From NCBI GenBank assembly GCA_039187815.1, contig JBCCZI010000005.1:18975-82974 (forward strand): a stretch of 64,000 nucleotides of DNA, given 5' to 3'. The notes under the pieces were generated by a model. It did no database searches. It was not told the DNA's origin and saw only the letters and a program-made list of their open reading frames with translations. A program made the translations under genes and the position numbers. Numbering within the stretch: the stretch's first letter is position 1; every line of letters starts with the position of its first letter. Source of the stretch: Thermohalobaculum sp039187815. Its GTDB lineage: Bacteria; Pseudomonadota; Alphaproteobacteria; Rhodobacterales; Rhodobacteraceae. Positions 12,476-21,705 of the stretch are shown here, piece by piece.

Positions 12476-13159
12476 ATGGACCGCTGGGAGCTCTTTCTCG
12501 AGACTTTCTTCAAATCCGAGGTGATCACCCGCTATTGGCCCGAGATCCTGTCCGGCCTGTGGGTCACCATCGAGGTCGCCTTGGCGGTTGTGGTCGCCGG
12601 GCTCGCGCTCGGCCTCGCGCTGGCGGTGCTGCGGGCCTATCGCATCCTGGCCGTGACCGCGCTGATCGTGGTCTTCGTCGACATGTTCCGCGCGTTGCCG
12701 CCATTGGTCGTGGTTCTGATCTTCTATTTCGGCTTGCCCAATATCGGGATCGTGCTGTCGAACTGGACCGTGCTGTGGCTGGTGCTGACCCTGGTGCTCG
12801 CGGCCTTTGCCGAGGAGATCTTCTGGGCCGGCATCCTCTCGGTGCCCAAGGGGCAGTGGGAGGCCGCGCGCTCTACCGGGCTCGGCTTTGGCCAGGCGCT
12901 GGTCTGGGTCGTGTTGCCCCAGGCGGTGCGCCTGACGATCCCGCCGCTCACCAATCGGACCATCGCGATCACCAAGAACACTGCCCTCGGCACCGTGATC
13001 GGGGTTGGTGAGATCCTGAACCAGGCGACCACGGCCACCTCGTTCTCGGGCAATGCGACGCCGCTGATGCTGGGGGCGATCGCCTATCTGCTGCTGTTCG
13101 TGCCCGTGGTGATGGTGGGGCGCTGGATCGAGACGCGCTTTGCCTGGGAGCGGGCCTGA
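12476..13159 (+). CDS. ABC transporter permease 1, polar amino-acid family
   Basis: This is a 227-residue inner-membrane permease of the HisM/HisQ type with about five helices. The cytoplasmic coupling (EAA) loop is seen in PKGQWEAARSTGLGFGQAL near residue 125. The conserved VDMFRALPPLVVVLIFYFG lies near residue 63. It ends at the A of the next gene's ATG. It pairs with permease 2 to form the heteromeric channel. Confidence 0.93.
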   Translation: MDRWELFLETFFKSEVITRYWPEILSGLWVTIEVALAVVVAGLALGLALAVLRAYRILAVTALIVVFVDMFRALPPLVVVLIFYFGLPNIGIVLSNWTVLWLVLTLVLAAFAEEIFWAGILSVPKGQWEAARSTGLGFGQALVWVVLPQAVRLTIPPLTNRTIAITKNTALGTVIGVGEILNQATTATSFSGNATPLMLGAIAYLLLFVPVVMVGRWIETRFAWERA

Positions 13160-13824
13160 TGCAAGCGCTGATCGAGCAGTTCTTCAACCTGGACATTATG
13201 GTACAGGCCTGGCCCGTGCTGCTCGGCGGGCTGTGGGTGACGCTGACGCTGTGTGCGCTGGTGATCCCGCTCGGGCTGATCGGGGGGCTAGGCGCAGCGC
13301 TGCTCGCCACGTCGCGGTATCGCGCAGTGCGGTGGGCCATGGTGCCGGTGGTGGATGTCTTCCGCGCGTTGCCGCCGCTGGTGCTGCTGATCTTTGTCTA
13401 TTCCGGACTGCCCTTTGCCGGTGTGGATCTGACGCCCTATCAGGCGGTCGCGATTGCCTTTGCGCTGAACAGCTCGGCCTACTACGGCGAGATCTATCGG
13501 GCCGGCATTGCCAGCGTGCCCAAGGGGCAGCTTGAGGCGGCGCGCTCGACGGGGCTGAGCGCGGCCCAGACCACGGCCTATGTGGTGCTGCCCCAGGCGG
13601 TGCGGACTGTGCTGCCCGATCTCGTCTCGAACACCATCGAGGTGGTGAAGCTCACCTCGCTCGCCAGCGTGGTGGCCTTGCCCGAGTTGCTCTACTCTGC
13701 GGACATGGCGCGGTCGATCACGTTCAACGCGTCGCCGATCGTGCTGGCGGCGCTGTTGTATCTGGCGCTGCTCTGGCCTTGCGTGCGGCTGCTTTCGCGG
13801 CTCGAGCGGCGGATGGCTGCTTGA
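13159..13824 (+). CDS. ABC transporter permease 2, polar amino-acid family
   Basis: This is a 221-residue paralogue of the preceding permease, with the same DVFRALPPLVLLIFVYSG segment and coupling loop PKGQLEAARSTGLSAAQ. The ATG shares one base with the previous stop codon. It is the last gene of the four-gene transporter operon. A decayed gene with its own ribosome-binding site follows 51 bases on. Confidence 0.93.
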   Translation: MQALIEQFFNLDIMVQAWPVLLGGLWVTLTLCALVIPLGLIGGLGAALLATSRYRAVRWAMVPVVDVFRALPPLVLLIFVYSGLPFAGVDLTPYQAVAIAFALNSSAYYGEIYRAGIASVPKGQLEAARSTGLSAAQTTAYVVLPQAVRTVLPDLVSNTIEVVKLTSLASVVALPELLYSADMARSITFNASPIVLAALLYLALLWPCVRLLSRLERRMAA

Positions 13825-13875
13825 GCCGGCCGCATCCCAGGCCCATAACGGGCGGGGTCAGGCAGGGAGGCGGCG

Positions 13876-14346
13876 ATGCCCACGGGCACGATCGAGCGGC
13901 ATCAGCCGCGCCAGGTCTCGGATCTCGGATTTTGGGCGGTCGAACCGCTCAAGCTCAAGATCTATGGTCTCGCGCAGCCCGCTGCGCCGCTGACCGAGCC
14001 GGCGGTGATCGAGGCCCGTGATGCCGTCGATCGTATGGTGCCGGCCGCGGTCGAGGCCGAGGGGGACTAAAATGGCCTCGGTTTTGTGCTTGTGCATGCA
14101 GGCACGCTCGGCTTGACGGTCAGCGCCTATTGGTGGGTCCAGGGCTCGGTGCTCTGCCAACGCATTCATCGGCGTCTGTGGCGCTCGGACCGGCCGCTGG
14201 ATGCGACGCACCGACCGGTGATCGCCTGTGTCTACGAGCTTGCGCTGATCCATGCCGAACAGCAGATCTGGCGCGAGGCTATGATGGGTGCTAGCCCTCG
14301 ACCAGCGGAGTATCTCTCCACCCGAGCGCCGCTCCGGACCGTCTAG
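13876..14346 (+). pseudogene. Conserved-looking gene interrupted by a single in-frame TAA
   Basis: ATG 13876 has a strong site (AGGGAGG 6 bases upstream). The frame reads MPTGTIERHQPRQVSDLGFW... for 64 codons, stops at TAA 14068-14070, then continues in the same frame as NGLGFVLVHAGTLGLTVSAY..., ending at 14346. The second half contains YWWVQGSVLCQRIHRRLW and RPVIACVYELALIHAEQQIW and looks like the natural continuation, about 155 residues in all. I do not recognise the family. One base substitution would explain the stop. Two separate short genes are possible, but the second has no ribosome-binding site. It lies between the amino-acid transporter and a tautomerase. Confidence 0.6.
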
Positions 14347-14383
14347 CCGCACCCCAACCTCGGCGCGCCAAAGGATCACGACA

Positions 14384-14773
14384 ATGCCTCTCAGCAAGCT
14401 GCACGTGCCGGCGGAGTGCCCTGTTGAGACCTGCCGCGCCATGGCGCAAGCGCCGCATGACAGTCTCGTCGAGACCTGCGGTGTGCACCCGGACGACAAC
14501 AGCTGCCTGATCACCCGCCGCGCCGCCGAGGATGTGATCGTGCATCCGAGCTTTTTGGGCGAGCGGGATCCCGCACTGACGGTGTTCGTCGAGATCATCC
14601 TGCGGGGCGGGCGCAGCGACGACCAGAAAGAGGCGCTCTATGCGGATTTCCGGGCGCGGCTCGAGGCGCTCGGCATCGACCCTCGCAACTCCATCTTGGG
14701 GCTGATCGAGAACGACGCGATCGACTGGTCCTTCAGCCCCGCGGGTTCGGTCAAGCGGGTGCTCGGGCTCTGA
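14384..14773 (+). CDS. Tautomerase-superfamily protein
   Basis: This is a 129-residue protein starting MPLSKLHVP. The Pro after the initiator Met is the expected catalytic base of the tautomerase superfamily once Met is removed. The size and the LTVFVEIILRGGRSDDQKEAL segment fit the malonate-semialdehyde-decarboxylase-like/4-OT families, which need two tandem beta-alpha-beta units. AAGGATC precedes the ATG. It lies next to an Asp/Glu-type racemase and a dihydropyrimidinase, so a role in degrading nitrogen compounds is plausible. The exact reaction is unknown. Confidence 0.8.
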   Translation: MPLSKLHVPAECPVETCRAMAQAPHDSLVETCGVHPDDNSCLITRRAAEDVIVHPSFLGERDPALTVFVEIILRGGRSDDQKEALYADFRARLEALGIDPRNSILGLIENDAIDWSFSPAGSVKRVLGL

Positions 14774-14777
14774 GCCA

Positions 14778-15446
14778 TCAGCCGAGCAGCGTGCCGATCG
14801 CCAAGGTGACCGCCGCCTGGCAGGGCTCGATGACCGGCACGCCGAGTGCGTCCTCGAGCGGCCGGCGGTGGCGCGCCATGCCGGCACAGCCCATGATCAC
14901 CGCGCCGGCCCCGTCCTGATCGCGCAGTGCCTCGCCGACGACGACCATGCGCTCTAGCGTGCCGGTGCCGCTGGCGGTCTCGGCCACGCTCATATTCAGC
15001 GCCCGCTCGGCGGCGAGCCGGCCGATCAGCCCCAGCTCGCGCAATTGGCGCAAATGGCGCCGGATCGAGCCGTCCTTGATTGCGATCACCCCAAAGCGCT
15101 CGGCCCGGGCAAGCGCGCTCAACACAGCACACTCGGCGATGCCGAAGACCGGGGCCGAGGCCGCCTCGCGGCACACATGCACGCCCGGATCGGAATAGCA
15201 GGCGATCACCCAGGCCTCGGCATCGCTCCGCGTCACCCGGTTCGCCAGCGGTAGGGTGACCGCATCGGCGTCGCGCTGGCTCTCGATGCCAAAAGGGCCC
15301 TCGGCCAGCGTCTCGCAGGCGATCGAGACCCCCGCGGCCCGGAAAGGCTCGACCGCCCGGTCGATGCCGGCGGTGACTTCGGCGTTCGAGTTCGGATTGA
15401 TCACGACGATCCGCGGCGCGGCTGGGCGTTGAGAGGGCGAGGACAT
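14778..15446 (-). CDS. Aspartate/glutamate/hydantoin racemase family protein
   Basis: This is a 222-residue, two-domain, cofactor-independent racemase. The catalytic Cys pair is visible: Cys83 in ACYSDPG and Cys187 in MGCAGM. The N-terminal IVVINPNSNAEVT is typical of the hydantoin and Asp/Glu racemase branch. The start is the ATG at 15446; the longer open frame upstream is the antisense of the dihydropyrimidinase. It is divergent from the dihydropyrimidinase with about 60 bases between, which supports a hydantoin racemase supplying the right enantiomer. The substrate is inferred from that neighbour. Confidence 0.87.
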   Translation of the reverse strand: MSSPSQRPAAPRIVVINPNSNAEVTAGIDRAVEPFRAAGVSIACETLAEGPFGIESQRDADAVTLPLANRVTRSDAEAWVIACYSDPGVHVCREAASAPVFGIAECAVLSALARAERFGVIAIKDGSIRRHLRQLRELGLIGRLAAERALNMSVAETASGTGTLERMVVVGEALRDQDGAGAVIMGCAGMARHRRPLEDALGVPVIEPCQAAVTLAIGTLLG

Positions 15447-15506
15447 GGCGATAGGCTCCGGTGTTGCGGGACCATTCTCCCGCGCCCAGCCAAAAGGATC
15501 AAGCCG

Positions 15507-16973
15507 ATGGAGCCCTTCGACCTCGTCATCCGCGGCGGTACCGTGGTCACGGCAATCGACAGCATGGCGTGCGATGTGGGCGTGCGCGATGGCCGCATCG
15601 CGGCGCTGGCCGAGGGGCTCGCGGGTCGGCAGGTGATCGACGCGACCGGGCGTCTCGTGCTGCCGGGCGGGATCGACACCCATTGCCATATCGAGCAGCT
15701 CTCGGCCAACGGGCTGACCAATGCGGACAGCTGGGAGAGCGCCACCCGCTCGGCGGCGCTGGGCGGGACAACCACGGTGATCCCGTTTGCCTGCCAGCAC
15801 CGGGGCATGCGGCTGAAGACGGTGGCCGAGGAGTACCATGCCCTGGCCGCCCGCGGTGCCGTGATCGACTATGCGCTGCACCTGATCCTGGCCGATCCGA
15901 CGGAAGAGACGCTGGAGCAGGATCTGCCGCCTTTGGTCGCGGCGGGGCACGGCTCGATCAAGATCTTCATGACCTATGACGCCATGCAGCTCTCGGACGC
16001 GCAGGTGCTGGATGTGCTGGCCAAGGCGCGCGCGCTGGGGGCCCTGGTCTGCGCCCATGCCGAGAACCACGGGATGATCGATTGGATCTCTCGCCGGCTG
16101 GTGGCGCGTGGCTATACGGCGCCGCGCTATCATGCGATCTCGCATCCGCGCGGGTCCGAGGCCGAGGCCTTCACCCGCCTGATCGCCATGGCCGAGCTGT
16201 TGGACCAGCCGGTGATGATCTTCCATGTCTCGACGGCTGAAGGGGCGGCGGTGATCCGCGAGGCCCGCGGGCGCGGCGTGAAGGTCTGGGGCGAGACCTG
16301 CCCGCAATACCTGTTCCTGACGGCCGAGGACCTGGACCGCCCGGGCGCCGAGGGGGCGAAGTTCTGCTGCTCGCCGCCGCCGCGGACCGAGGCGGATCAG
16401 GCCGCGCTTTGGCGCGCGCTGGCGCTCGGCGATCTGCAGACGGTGTCCTCGGATCATGCGCCCTTCGCCTTTGACGCCAGCGGCAAGCTGGTGGCCGGAC
16501 CCGAGCCCGCCTTCAAGCAGATACCCAACGGATTGCCAGGGCTGCACTGGCGCCTGCCCCTGCTCTTCGATGCCATGGTGCATAGGGGCTTTGGCGGGCT
16601 GATGAAGTTCGTGTGGGTGACCGCGGCCGAGGCGGCCTGGCTCTACGGGCTCCACCCCTCCAAGGGCTCGATCGCCATCGGCCAAGACGCCGATTTGGCC
16701 ATTTGGGACCCGGACCGGGCCGTCACGATCACGGACGCCATGGTCGAGGATCAGACCGGCTACACGCCCTATGCCGGGCGTGAGGTGCGCGGCTGGCCGA
16801 TGACCGTGCTCTCCCGTGGCCGCGTCGTGGTCGAGGAGGGCGCGCTGACCGACGCGGCGAGCCCCGGCTCTGGCCAGTTCCTGGCCCGCCAGGCCGGGCC
16901 GGCAGCGGCGCCGACCGGGCGCGCCTCAGCGGAGTTCGATCCGGCGCGCAATTTCGGCGCCGTGTTGGAGTAG
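15507..16973 (+). CDS. hydA: Dihydropyrimidinase / hydantoinase
   Basis: This is a 488-residue amidohydrolase that opens cyclic ureides such as dihydropyrimidines or 5-substituted hydantoins. The binuclear metal set is complete: His59 and His61 (DTHCHIE), carboxylated Lys152 (GSIKIFMTYD), His184 (CAHAENH), His240 (IFHVST) and Asp316 (SSDHAPF). ATG 15507 follows AAGGATC. It is divergent from a racemase of the hydantoin type. No carbamoylase is seen in the window, so the pathway would need one elsewhere. The preferred ring substrate cannot be told from sequence. Confidence 0.92.
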   Translation: MEPFDLVIRGGTVVTAIDSMACDVGVRDGRIAALAEGLAGRQVIDATGRLVLPGGIDTHCHIEQLSANGLTNADSWESATRSAALGGTTTVIPFACQHRGMRLKTVAEEYHALAARGAVIDYALHLILADPTEETLEQDLPPLVAAGHGSIKIFMTYDAMQLSDAQVLDVLAKARALGALVCAHAENHGMIDWISRRLVARGYTAPRYHAISHPRGSEAEAFTRLIAMAELLDQPVMIFHVSTAEGAAVIREARGRGVKVWGETCPQYLFLTAEDLDRPGAEGAKFCCSPPPRTEADQAALWRALALGDLQTVSSDHAPFAFDASGKLVAGPEPAFKQIPNGLPGLHWRLPLLFDAMVHRGFGGLMKFVWVTAAEAAWLYGLHPSKGSIAIGQDADLAIWDPDRAVTITDAMVEDQTGYTPYAGREVRGWPMTVLSRGRVVVEEGALTDAASPGSGQFLARQAGPAAAPTGRASAEFDPARNFGAVLE

Positions 16974-16978
16974 CCGCC

Positions 16979-17872
16979 TCAGCGCCTCAGCGCCGTCACC
17001 ACCGCCCCGCCCACTGCGACCAGCGCCAGCAGGCGCAGCGGTCCCAGGCTGTCGCCCACCAGCCATCCGGCCGAGAGCACACCCACCACCGGCACGATCA
17101 GCGTGCCAATGGTCGCGGTCGTGACGGGCAGGCGGGCGACCAGCACGCTCCACCCGGCATAGCAGACCCCGAGCGGCCCCAGGACGTGCACGACCAGCAG
17201 GCCCAGCGCCCCGGCCGAGGGCAGCTCGGGCTGCCAGGGCGCCTCAAAGAGCGCCGCCCCCAGCACCGCCGGCGGCGCCGAGACCGCCACCATCCAGGCG
17301 GCTCGCGGCAGCGGCGCAAGGCTGGGCGCCGCGCGCTTCAGCAGAACGGTCCCCAGGGCCCAGCTGACCGCCGCGCCCAGCATAAAGAGCGGCCCCGCCG
17401 GCGCAGCGACCAGCCCCGCCGGGTCCTCGGCGATCAAGAGGCCCAGCGCCGTCATCCCGAGCGCCAGCGCCCCCACCAGCCGCGCCGTCATCGCCTCGCC
17501 CAGCCACAGCGCCGAGATCAATGCCGCCCAAACCGGCATGGTGAACGCGATGATGGCGGCCTTTGACGTCTCGGTTTCGAGCTGTCCGAACGCGGTGAAC
17601 AGGTTGAACCCAAAGATCGTAAAGAGCCCGGCCAAGACCAGCCGCCCCCACTCGCACCGCTGTGGCCACATCCGGTCGCCGCCGAGACCCACCGCCGTCA
17701 TCAGCACCGCGGCCGCTGCGCTCAGACCGATGGCGCGCAGGCTCCAGGGCGAGAACTCAGCCAGCAGCAACTTGACCAGCGGCCAGTTCAGCCCCCAGAG
17801 AACGCCGATTCCGACGATCATGGCGACTTCGCGGGCCGAGGCCGAAGGGGTCCCGTCGGGCTGCTGCGTCAT
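16979..17872 (-). CDS. EamA/DMT-family transporter
   Basis: This is a 297-residue protein with ten predicted membrane helices in two EamA repeats (drug/metabolite transporter superfamily). Examples are GIGVLWGLNWPLVKLLL in the first repeat and LGAAVSWALGTVLLKRA in the second. ATG 17872 is chosen over an in-frame start at 17905, since the hydrophilic leader MTQQPDGT... is typical. It is convergent with the dihydropyrimidinase, with only 5 bases between stops. The likely role is export of a metabolite; the substrate is unknown. Confidence 0.88.
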   Translation of the reverse strand: MTQQPDGTPSASAREVAMIVGIGVLWGLNWPLVKLLLAEFSPWSLRAIGLSAAAAVLMTAVGLGGDRMWPQRCEWGRLVLAGLFTIFGFNLFTAFGQLETETSKAAIIAFTMPVWAALISALWLGEAMTARLVGALALGMTALGLLIAEDPAGLVAAPAGPLFMLGAAVSWALGTVLLKRAAPSLAPLPRAAWMVAVSAPPAVLGAALFEAPWQPELPSAGALGLLVVHVLGPLGVCYAGWSVLVARLPVTTATIGTLIVPVVGVLSAGWLVGDSLGPLRLLALVAVGGAVVTALRR

Positions 17873-17955
17873 CGCGATTTCCGGGCCTTTCCCCTTGCCG
17901 CCCACGCGGGCCCGGTCGAAGATCGCTCATCCGAAGCCAAACTGAAAGCCCGCCC

Positions 17956-20169
17956 ATGCTCCCCCTCACAGGTTACACCGATCGCCTCTCGGCCCGTCCG
18001 GGCGAGCGCGTCGCGGTCCATGTCTCGGCGCGAGAGCCGGGTCCGGCGGAGGCGCGCCTTGTGCGCCTGATCTCGGGCGATCCGAACCCCGCAGGTCCTG
18101 GCCGGATCGAGGAGGACCGGGGCGATCTGTTCACCCACCGCTTCGAGGCCCTGTCGCGGCTGGCGCATCCCGGCTCGTTTGCGGTGATTGCGGCCGGCCC
18201 GCAGTTCGAGGGCGCCTTTTCGCTCGAGGCTGTGATCTGGCCGACGCGTCCCGGCGAGGGTGAACAGATCGCGCTGTCGGCTTTTGACCCTGAGATGGGG
18301 GCGGGTGTGGCCCTCGGCCTCGACGTCCACGGCTGTGCCATGGCGTTGGTCGGGCGCACTGGTGAGGCGCCGCTTCGCCTGGCGACCGACCGGCCGTTGG
18401 CGACCCGCCACTGGGTGCGTCTGCGCGCCAGCGTCGATCCCGCATCCGGAACGGTGACGGTCGCCTCGGCACCGGTTGCTCCGCTGCTTGGTTCCGAGCA
18501 GGCCGCCATCGCCGAGAGCCGTCTGAAGCCGGGCCCGATCCCCTTGGCCGAGACCTGGCATATTGCGGCCCTCGGTCCTGGAGCGGATGGCGCCATGGCC
18601 GGGCTCTTCAACGGCAAGATCGAGGCGCCTGCGATCCAACAGGGCGCGGGGCCCGAGGATCCGGGCGCGGCCCATCCCGGCACGGTGCTTGCCGCGTGGG
18701 ACTTCGCGCTCGGCATGCAAACCTTGACGGTGCATGACACGGGGCCGCGTGGGCTCGCGGGACGGTTGGTCAACCTGCCGGCCCGGGCGATGACCGGCGC
18801 ACGTTGGACCGGGCGCGAGATGTGCTGGCGCCACGCCCCCGATCAATACGCCGCGATCCATTTCCACGACAGCGACATCGCCGATTGCGGCTGGCCGGCC
18901 GATTTTGCGTTCACCCTGCCCGAGGATCTGCCGAGCGGCATTTGGGGCATCCGCCTCAGCTCGGGCGAGGCCGTCGACACGCTGCCGCTGTTTGTCCCGC
19001 CCCCGCGCGGGCGGGCGACCGCGGATCTTTGTGTTCTGATGTCGACCTTCACATATGTCGTCTATGGCAACTTCGATCGGCCGGATTTCGATGAAGGCTA
19101 TCGTGCCCGGGCCGCAGCGCTTGGCATGAGCCCTGAGTTCCCGGGGGATCACAAGGAATACGGGCTCTCGACCTACAACAGCCATTCCGATGGCAGCGGC
19201 ATCTGCCATGCCAGCCATCTGCGGCCCATGATGACCCTGCGTCCGGGCTTCATGAACCAGAACGACCCGCATGGCTCGGGGTTGCGTCACTTCGCGGCGG
19301 ACACCCACCTGATCGCCTGGCTCGAGGCGAAGGGCATCGCCTATGACATCGTCACGGATCATGACCTCGATGCCGAGGGGGTGAAATTGCTGGCGCCCTA
19401 CCGCAGCGTTCTCACCTGTTCCCATCCCGAATACCACACGGCCGAGACTCTGGATGCGCTGACCGCTTATCGCAATGGCGGGGGACGGCTCTGCTATCTC
19501 GGCGGGAACGGGTTTTATTGGCGGGTGGCACGGCATGGCGAGATGCGCGAGGCCATCGAGATCCGCCGCGGCGAGGGTGGCATCCGCGCCTGGGCCTCGG
19601 AGCCCGGCGAGTACTTCAACGCCTTCGACGGGGCCTATGGCGGGTTGTGGCGCCGGCAGGGGCGCGCGCCCCAGGCGATGGCGGGGGTGGGGTTCTCGGC
19701 CCAAGGGACGTTTGAGGGCTCGCACTATCGGCTGACCGAGGCGGCACGGGATCCGCGGGCGGCCTGGATCTTTGAGGGCGTGGCCGAACCTGGGGATCTG
19801 CTCGGCGGGTTCGGGCTGTCTGGTGGCGGGGCGGCTGGGTTCGAGCTTGACCGGGCCGACACGCGGCTCGGCACGCCCGAGCATGCGCTCATCCTCGCGC
19901 GCTCCGAGGGCCATTCCGAGCGCTTTGTCCTGGTGCATGAAGAGCAACTGACCCACCTCAAAACCCTGCCGGGTGAGCCTGCCGCCGATCTTATCCGGGC
20001 CGAGATCACATTCTACGAGACGCCTGCGGGCGGCGCCGTGTTCGCGACGGGCTCGATCACCTTTTGCGGCAGCCTGCCGGTGGACGGATGTGACAATCCG
20101 GTCTCGGCCATGCTCGAGCGGGTGGTGCGGCGGTTCCTCGATCCCGCCCCCTTCGCGCCGCCAGAGTGA
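17956..20169 (+). CDS. N,N-dimethylformamidase-like large subunit
   Basis: This 737-residue protein resembles the large subunit of N,N-dimethylformamidase. An N-terminal LamG-like beta-sandwich (about residues 80-210) is followed by a domain with MSTFTYVVYGNFDRP near residue 355, STYNSHSDGSG at 405-415, and LGGNGFYWRV near residue 515. The characterised enzyme uses a Tyr/Glu-bound mononuclear iron to hydrolyse dimethylformamide. I cannot map each ligand here. No small-subunit gene is recognised next to it, so this may be a solo homologue acting on another amide. The nitrogen-catabolic context agrees with amide hydrolysis. Confidence 0.82.
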   Translation: MLPLTGYTDRLSARPGERVAVHVSAREPGPAEARLVRLISGDPNPAGPGRIEEDRGDLFTHRFEALSRLAHPGSFAVIAAGPQFEGAFSLEAVIWPTRPGEGEQIALSAFDPEMGAGVALGLDVHGCAMALVGRTGEAPLRLATDRPLATRHWVRLRASVDPASGTVTVASAPVAPLLGSEQAAIAESRLKPGPIPLAETWHIAALGPGADGAMAGLFNGKIEAPAIQQGAGPEDPGAAHPGTVLAAWDFALGMQTLTVHDTGPRGLAGRLVNLPARAMTGARWTGREMCWRHAPDQYAAIHFHDSDIADCGWPADFAFTLPEDLPSGIWGIRLSSGEAVDTLPLFVPPPRGRATADLCVLMSTFTYVVYGNFDRPDFDEGYRARAAALGMSPEFPGDHKEYGLSTYNSHSDGSGICHASHLRPMMTLRPGFMNQNDPHGSGLRHFAADTHLIAWLEAKGIAYDIVTDHDLDAEGVKLLAPYRSVLTCSHPEYHTAETLDALTAYRNGGGRLCYLGGNGFYWRVARHGEMREAIEIRRGEGGIRAWASEPGEYFNAFDGAYGGLWRRQGRAPQAMAGVGFSAQGTFEGSHYRLTEAARDPRAAWIFEGVAEPGDLLGGFGLSGGGAAGFELDRADTRLGTPEHALILARSEGHSERFVLVHEEQLTHLKTLPGEPAADLIRAEITFYETPAGGAVFATGSITFCGSLPVDGCDNPVSAMLERVVRRFLDPAPFAPPE

Positions 20170-20171
20170 TC

Positions 20172-21470
20172 TCAGGGCTGCCGCCGTTCCCAAGGCGGCC
20201 GCCAGGCCGGCCCCAGCGCTGCCCAGATCGCAAGAGACACCAATATGGGGGAGACCATCTGGCGAAACCGAAAGGCGGTCCCGAGATTGTGGTAGGATAC
20301 GAACCCGTAGACCGCTGCCCAGGCCAGCAGCGTCAGAACCGCCCAGATCAACACCGGCTCGATCAAAAAGGGCCGGGCCCCCCGTCGCCAGCAGCCATAG
20401 ATCAGCATGCCGAGGATCGCTGCATTCTCGATCCCGGCCAACAGGCCGAAAGGGTTCATCACCTCGCCCGGCAGCGGCCGGAACAGCGCCGTGAAGATCC
20501 CGACGGGCAGAAAGGCGATCATTCCGCCGAGCGAGCCGAAACCGCTCTCGAGCGTTCGCGCCGAATTGCCCTGCGAGAACCCCGCTGCGATCTCGTTGGT
20601 GCGCATCAGCAGATCCTGCGAGGTCTCGATGCTGAACCGGTCGGCAAAAACCTGAACAGTCAGCAGGAACACTGGCACGACCAACAGGCCCATCGCCACC
20701 TTGGCCCAAGGTGGGCTGCGTGATGAGAGCCCAATCGCACCGACGAACGGCGCTAGGAAGATCATCAACAGCCACAGCCGAATGCTTCCGACGATGATCA
20801 GCCCGGTCCCGAGGGTGAGCAGGTATCCCGGCCGCCGTCGCTCGAAATAGCCGACCGCGCCGATGCAGATCAGCCCGACACCCAAGGCGACCACAGGCTC
20901 CTTCCCCAGGATTGAGGTCCAGAACAGAATGCTGGGCGTCAGACCGAGCACATAGAGCATCACCTCGCTCTCCCGCCCCAGGGCGATCACCGCCGCGCGA
21001 TAGGACAGATAGACCCCGATCAGCCCCAGTGCCGAGCTGATCACCTTGAGATAGGAATAGGACTCCGAGACAACCGCCATCAGCGCTGTCAGCGCAATGA
21101 TATTCTCGGTCCCTTTGCCATAGGAGAAGAGTTCCCAAGGCTCGCTGAGCCGCACGCCCTCGCGAAAATAGGTCTGGGCATCGAGCGCGGCATAATAGCT
21201 CTCATAAAACAGCATCAGCCCCAATGTGACGGTACAGCGGATCAACCAGAGGGTGGTCAGGATCGCACTGTGGCGCGGCGGCAGCGGCAGGGCTTGCAGG
21301 AGCAGCAGGATCGCCAGGGCCGCGATCAGGCCCGAGAGGAAGTCGCCCTCCATGTCGAGGATATGGAAGCCGTAAGCCGCATCCGAGGCGAACAGCCGGT
21401 AGAACAGCGCGATCGCCAAAGGCGCGACCACCACCGCCAAAGCCGCAAAGCCCCGGTGAAATCCCAGCAT
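20172..21470 (-). CDS. Polytopic membrane protein of unknown function
   Basis: This is a 432-residue, very hydrophobic protein with about ten membrane helices, starting MLGFHRGFAALAVVVAP. The soluble segment YGKGTENIIALTALMAVVSE lies between helices. The layout recalls polysaccharide polymerase or ligase proteins, but no diagnostic motif is seen, so no function is assigned. ATG 21470 is preferred to the distal in-frame start at 21632, whose leader is hydrophilic and lacks support. It is convergent with the dimethylformamidase-like gene and divergent from tssA. Confidence 0.7.
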   Translation of the reverse strand: MLGFHRGFAALAVVVAPLAIALFYRLFASDAAYGFHILDMEGDFLSGLIAALAILLLLQALPLPPRHSAILTTLWLIRCTVTLGLMLFYESYYAALDAQTYFREGVRLSEPWELFSYGKGTENIIALTALMAVVSESYSYLKVISSALGLIGVYLSYRAAVIALGRESEVMLYVLGLTPSILFWTSILGKEPVVALGVGLICIGAVGYFERRRPGYLLTLGTGLIIVGSIRLWLLMIFLAPFVGAIGLSSRSPPWAKVAMGLLVVPVFLLTVQVFADRFSIETSQDLLMRTNEIAAGFSQGNSARTLESGFGSLGGMIAFLPVGIFTALFRPLPGEVMNPFGLLAGIENAAILGMLIYGCWRRGARPFLIEPVLIWAVLTLLAWAAVYGFVSYHNLGTAFRFRQMVSPILVSLAIWAALGPAWRPPWERRQP

Positions 21471-21705
21471 GGGCGCCGTCTCCCGATGATGCCGGACCAA
21501 ACCTGCCCGAGACTGCCAGCAAAGTGTTGCGAAACTGCCGAAATTCGGTCTGCGGCGCAATAAGCCATCCCCCGACCCTTGCACCTGCCCCTCACCATCC
21601 CCTATCTGGAGCGCAGATAGAGATGGAAACAATTGCTAGAGTGATTTTCTGGACCGGTTTGGGTTTTCCGCGTAGGGTCCGCGCGCACTTTCAAGGGGTA
21701 CGGTT
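21471..21705. promoter_or_regulatory. Promoter region of the type VI secretion locus
   Basis: A gap of about 235 bases between a leftward membrane-protein gene and tssA. It contains a perfect inverted repeat CTATCT-N7-AGATAG (21602-21620), a candidate operator, followed by an AT-richer stretch at 21625-21670. No sigma-54 type -24/-12 element was found. The core promoter is not assigned. Confidence 0.4.

Noticed and set aside
17869..21138. 1089-codon minus-strand open frame
   Set aside because: It spans the antisense of the dimethylformamidase-like gene and part of another frame of the membrane protein. The composition is Arg/Gly/His-rich without domains, while the genes on the other frames have clear family features.
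21471..21705. Sigma-54 promoter for the T6SS locus
   Set aside because: Searched by eye for TGGCAC-N5-TTGC; no acceptable match was found.
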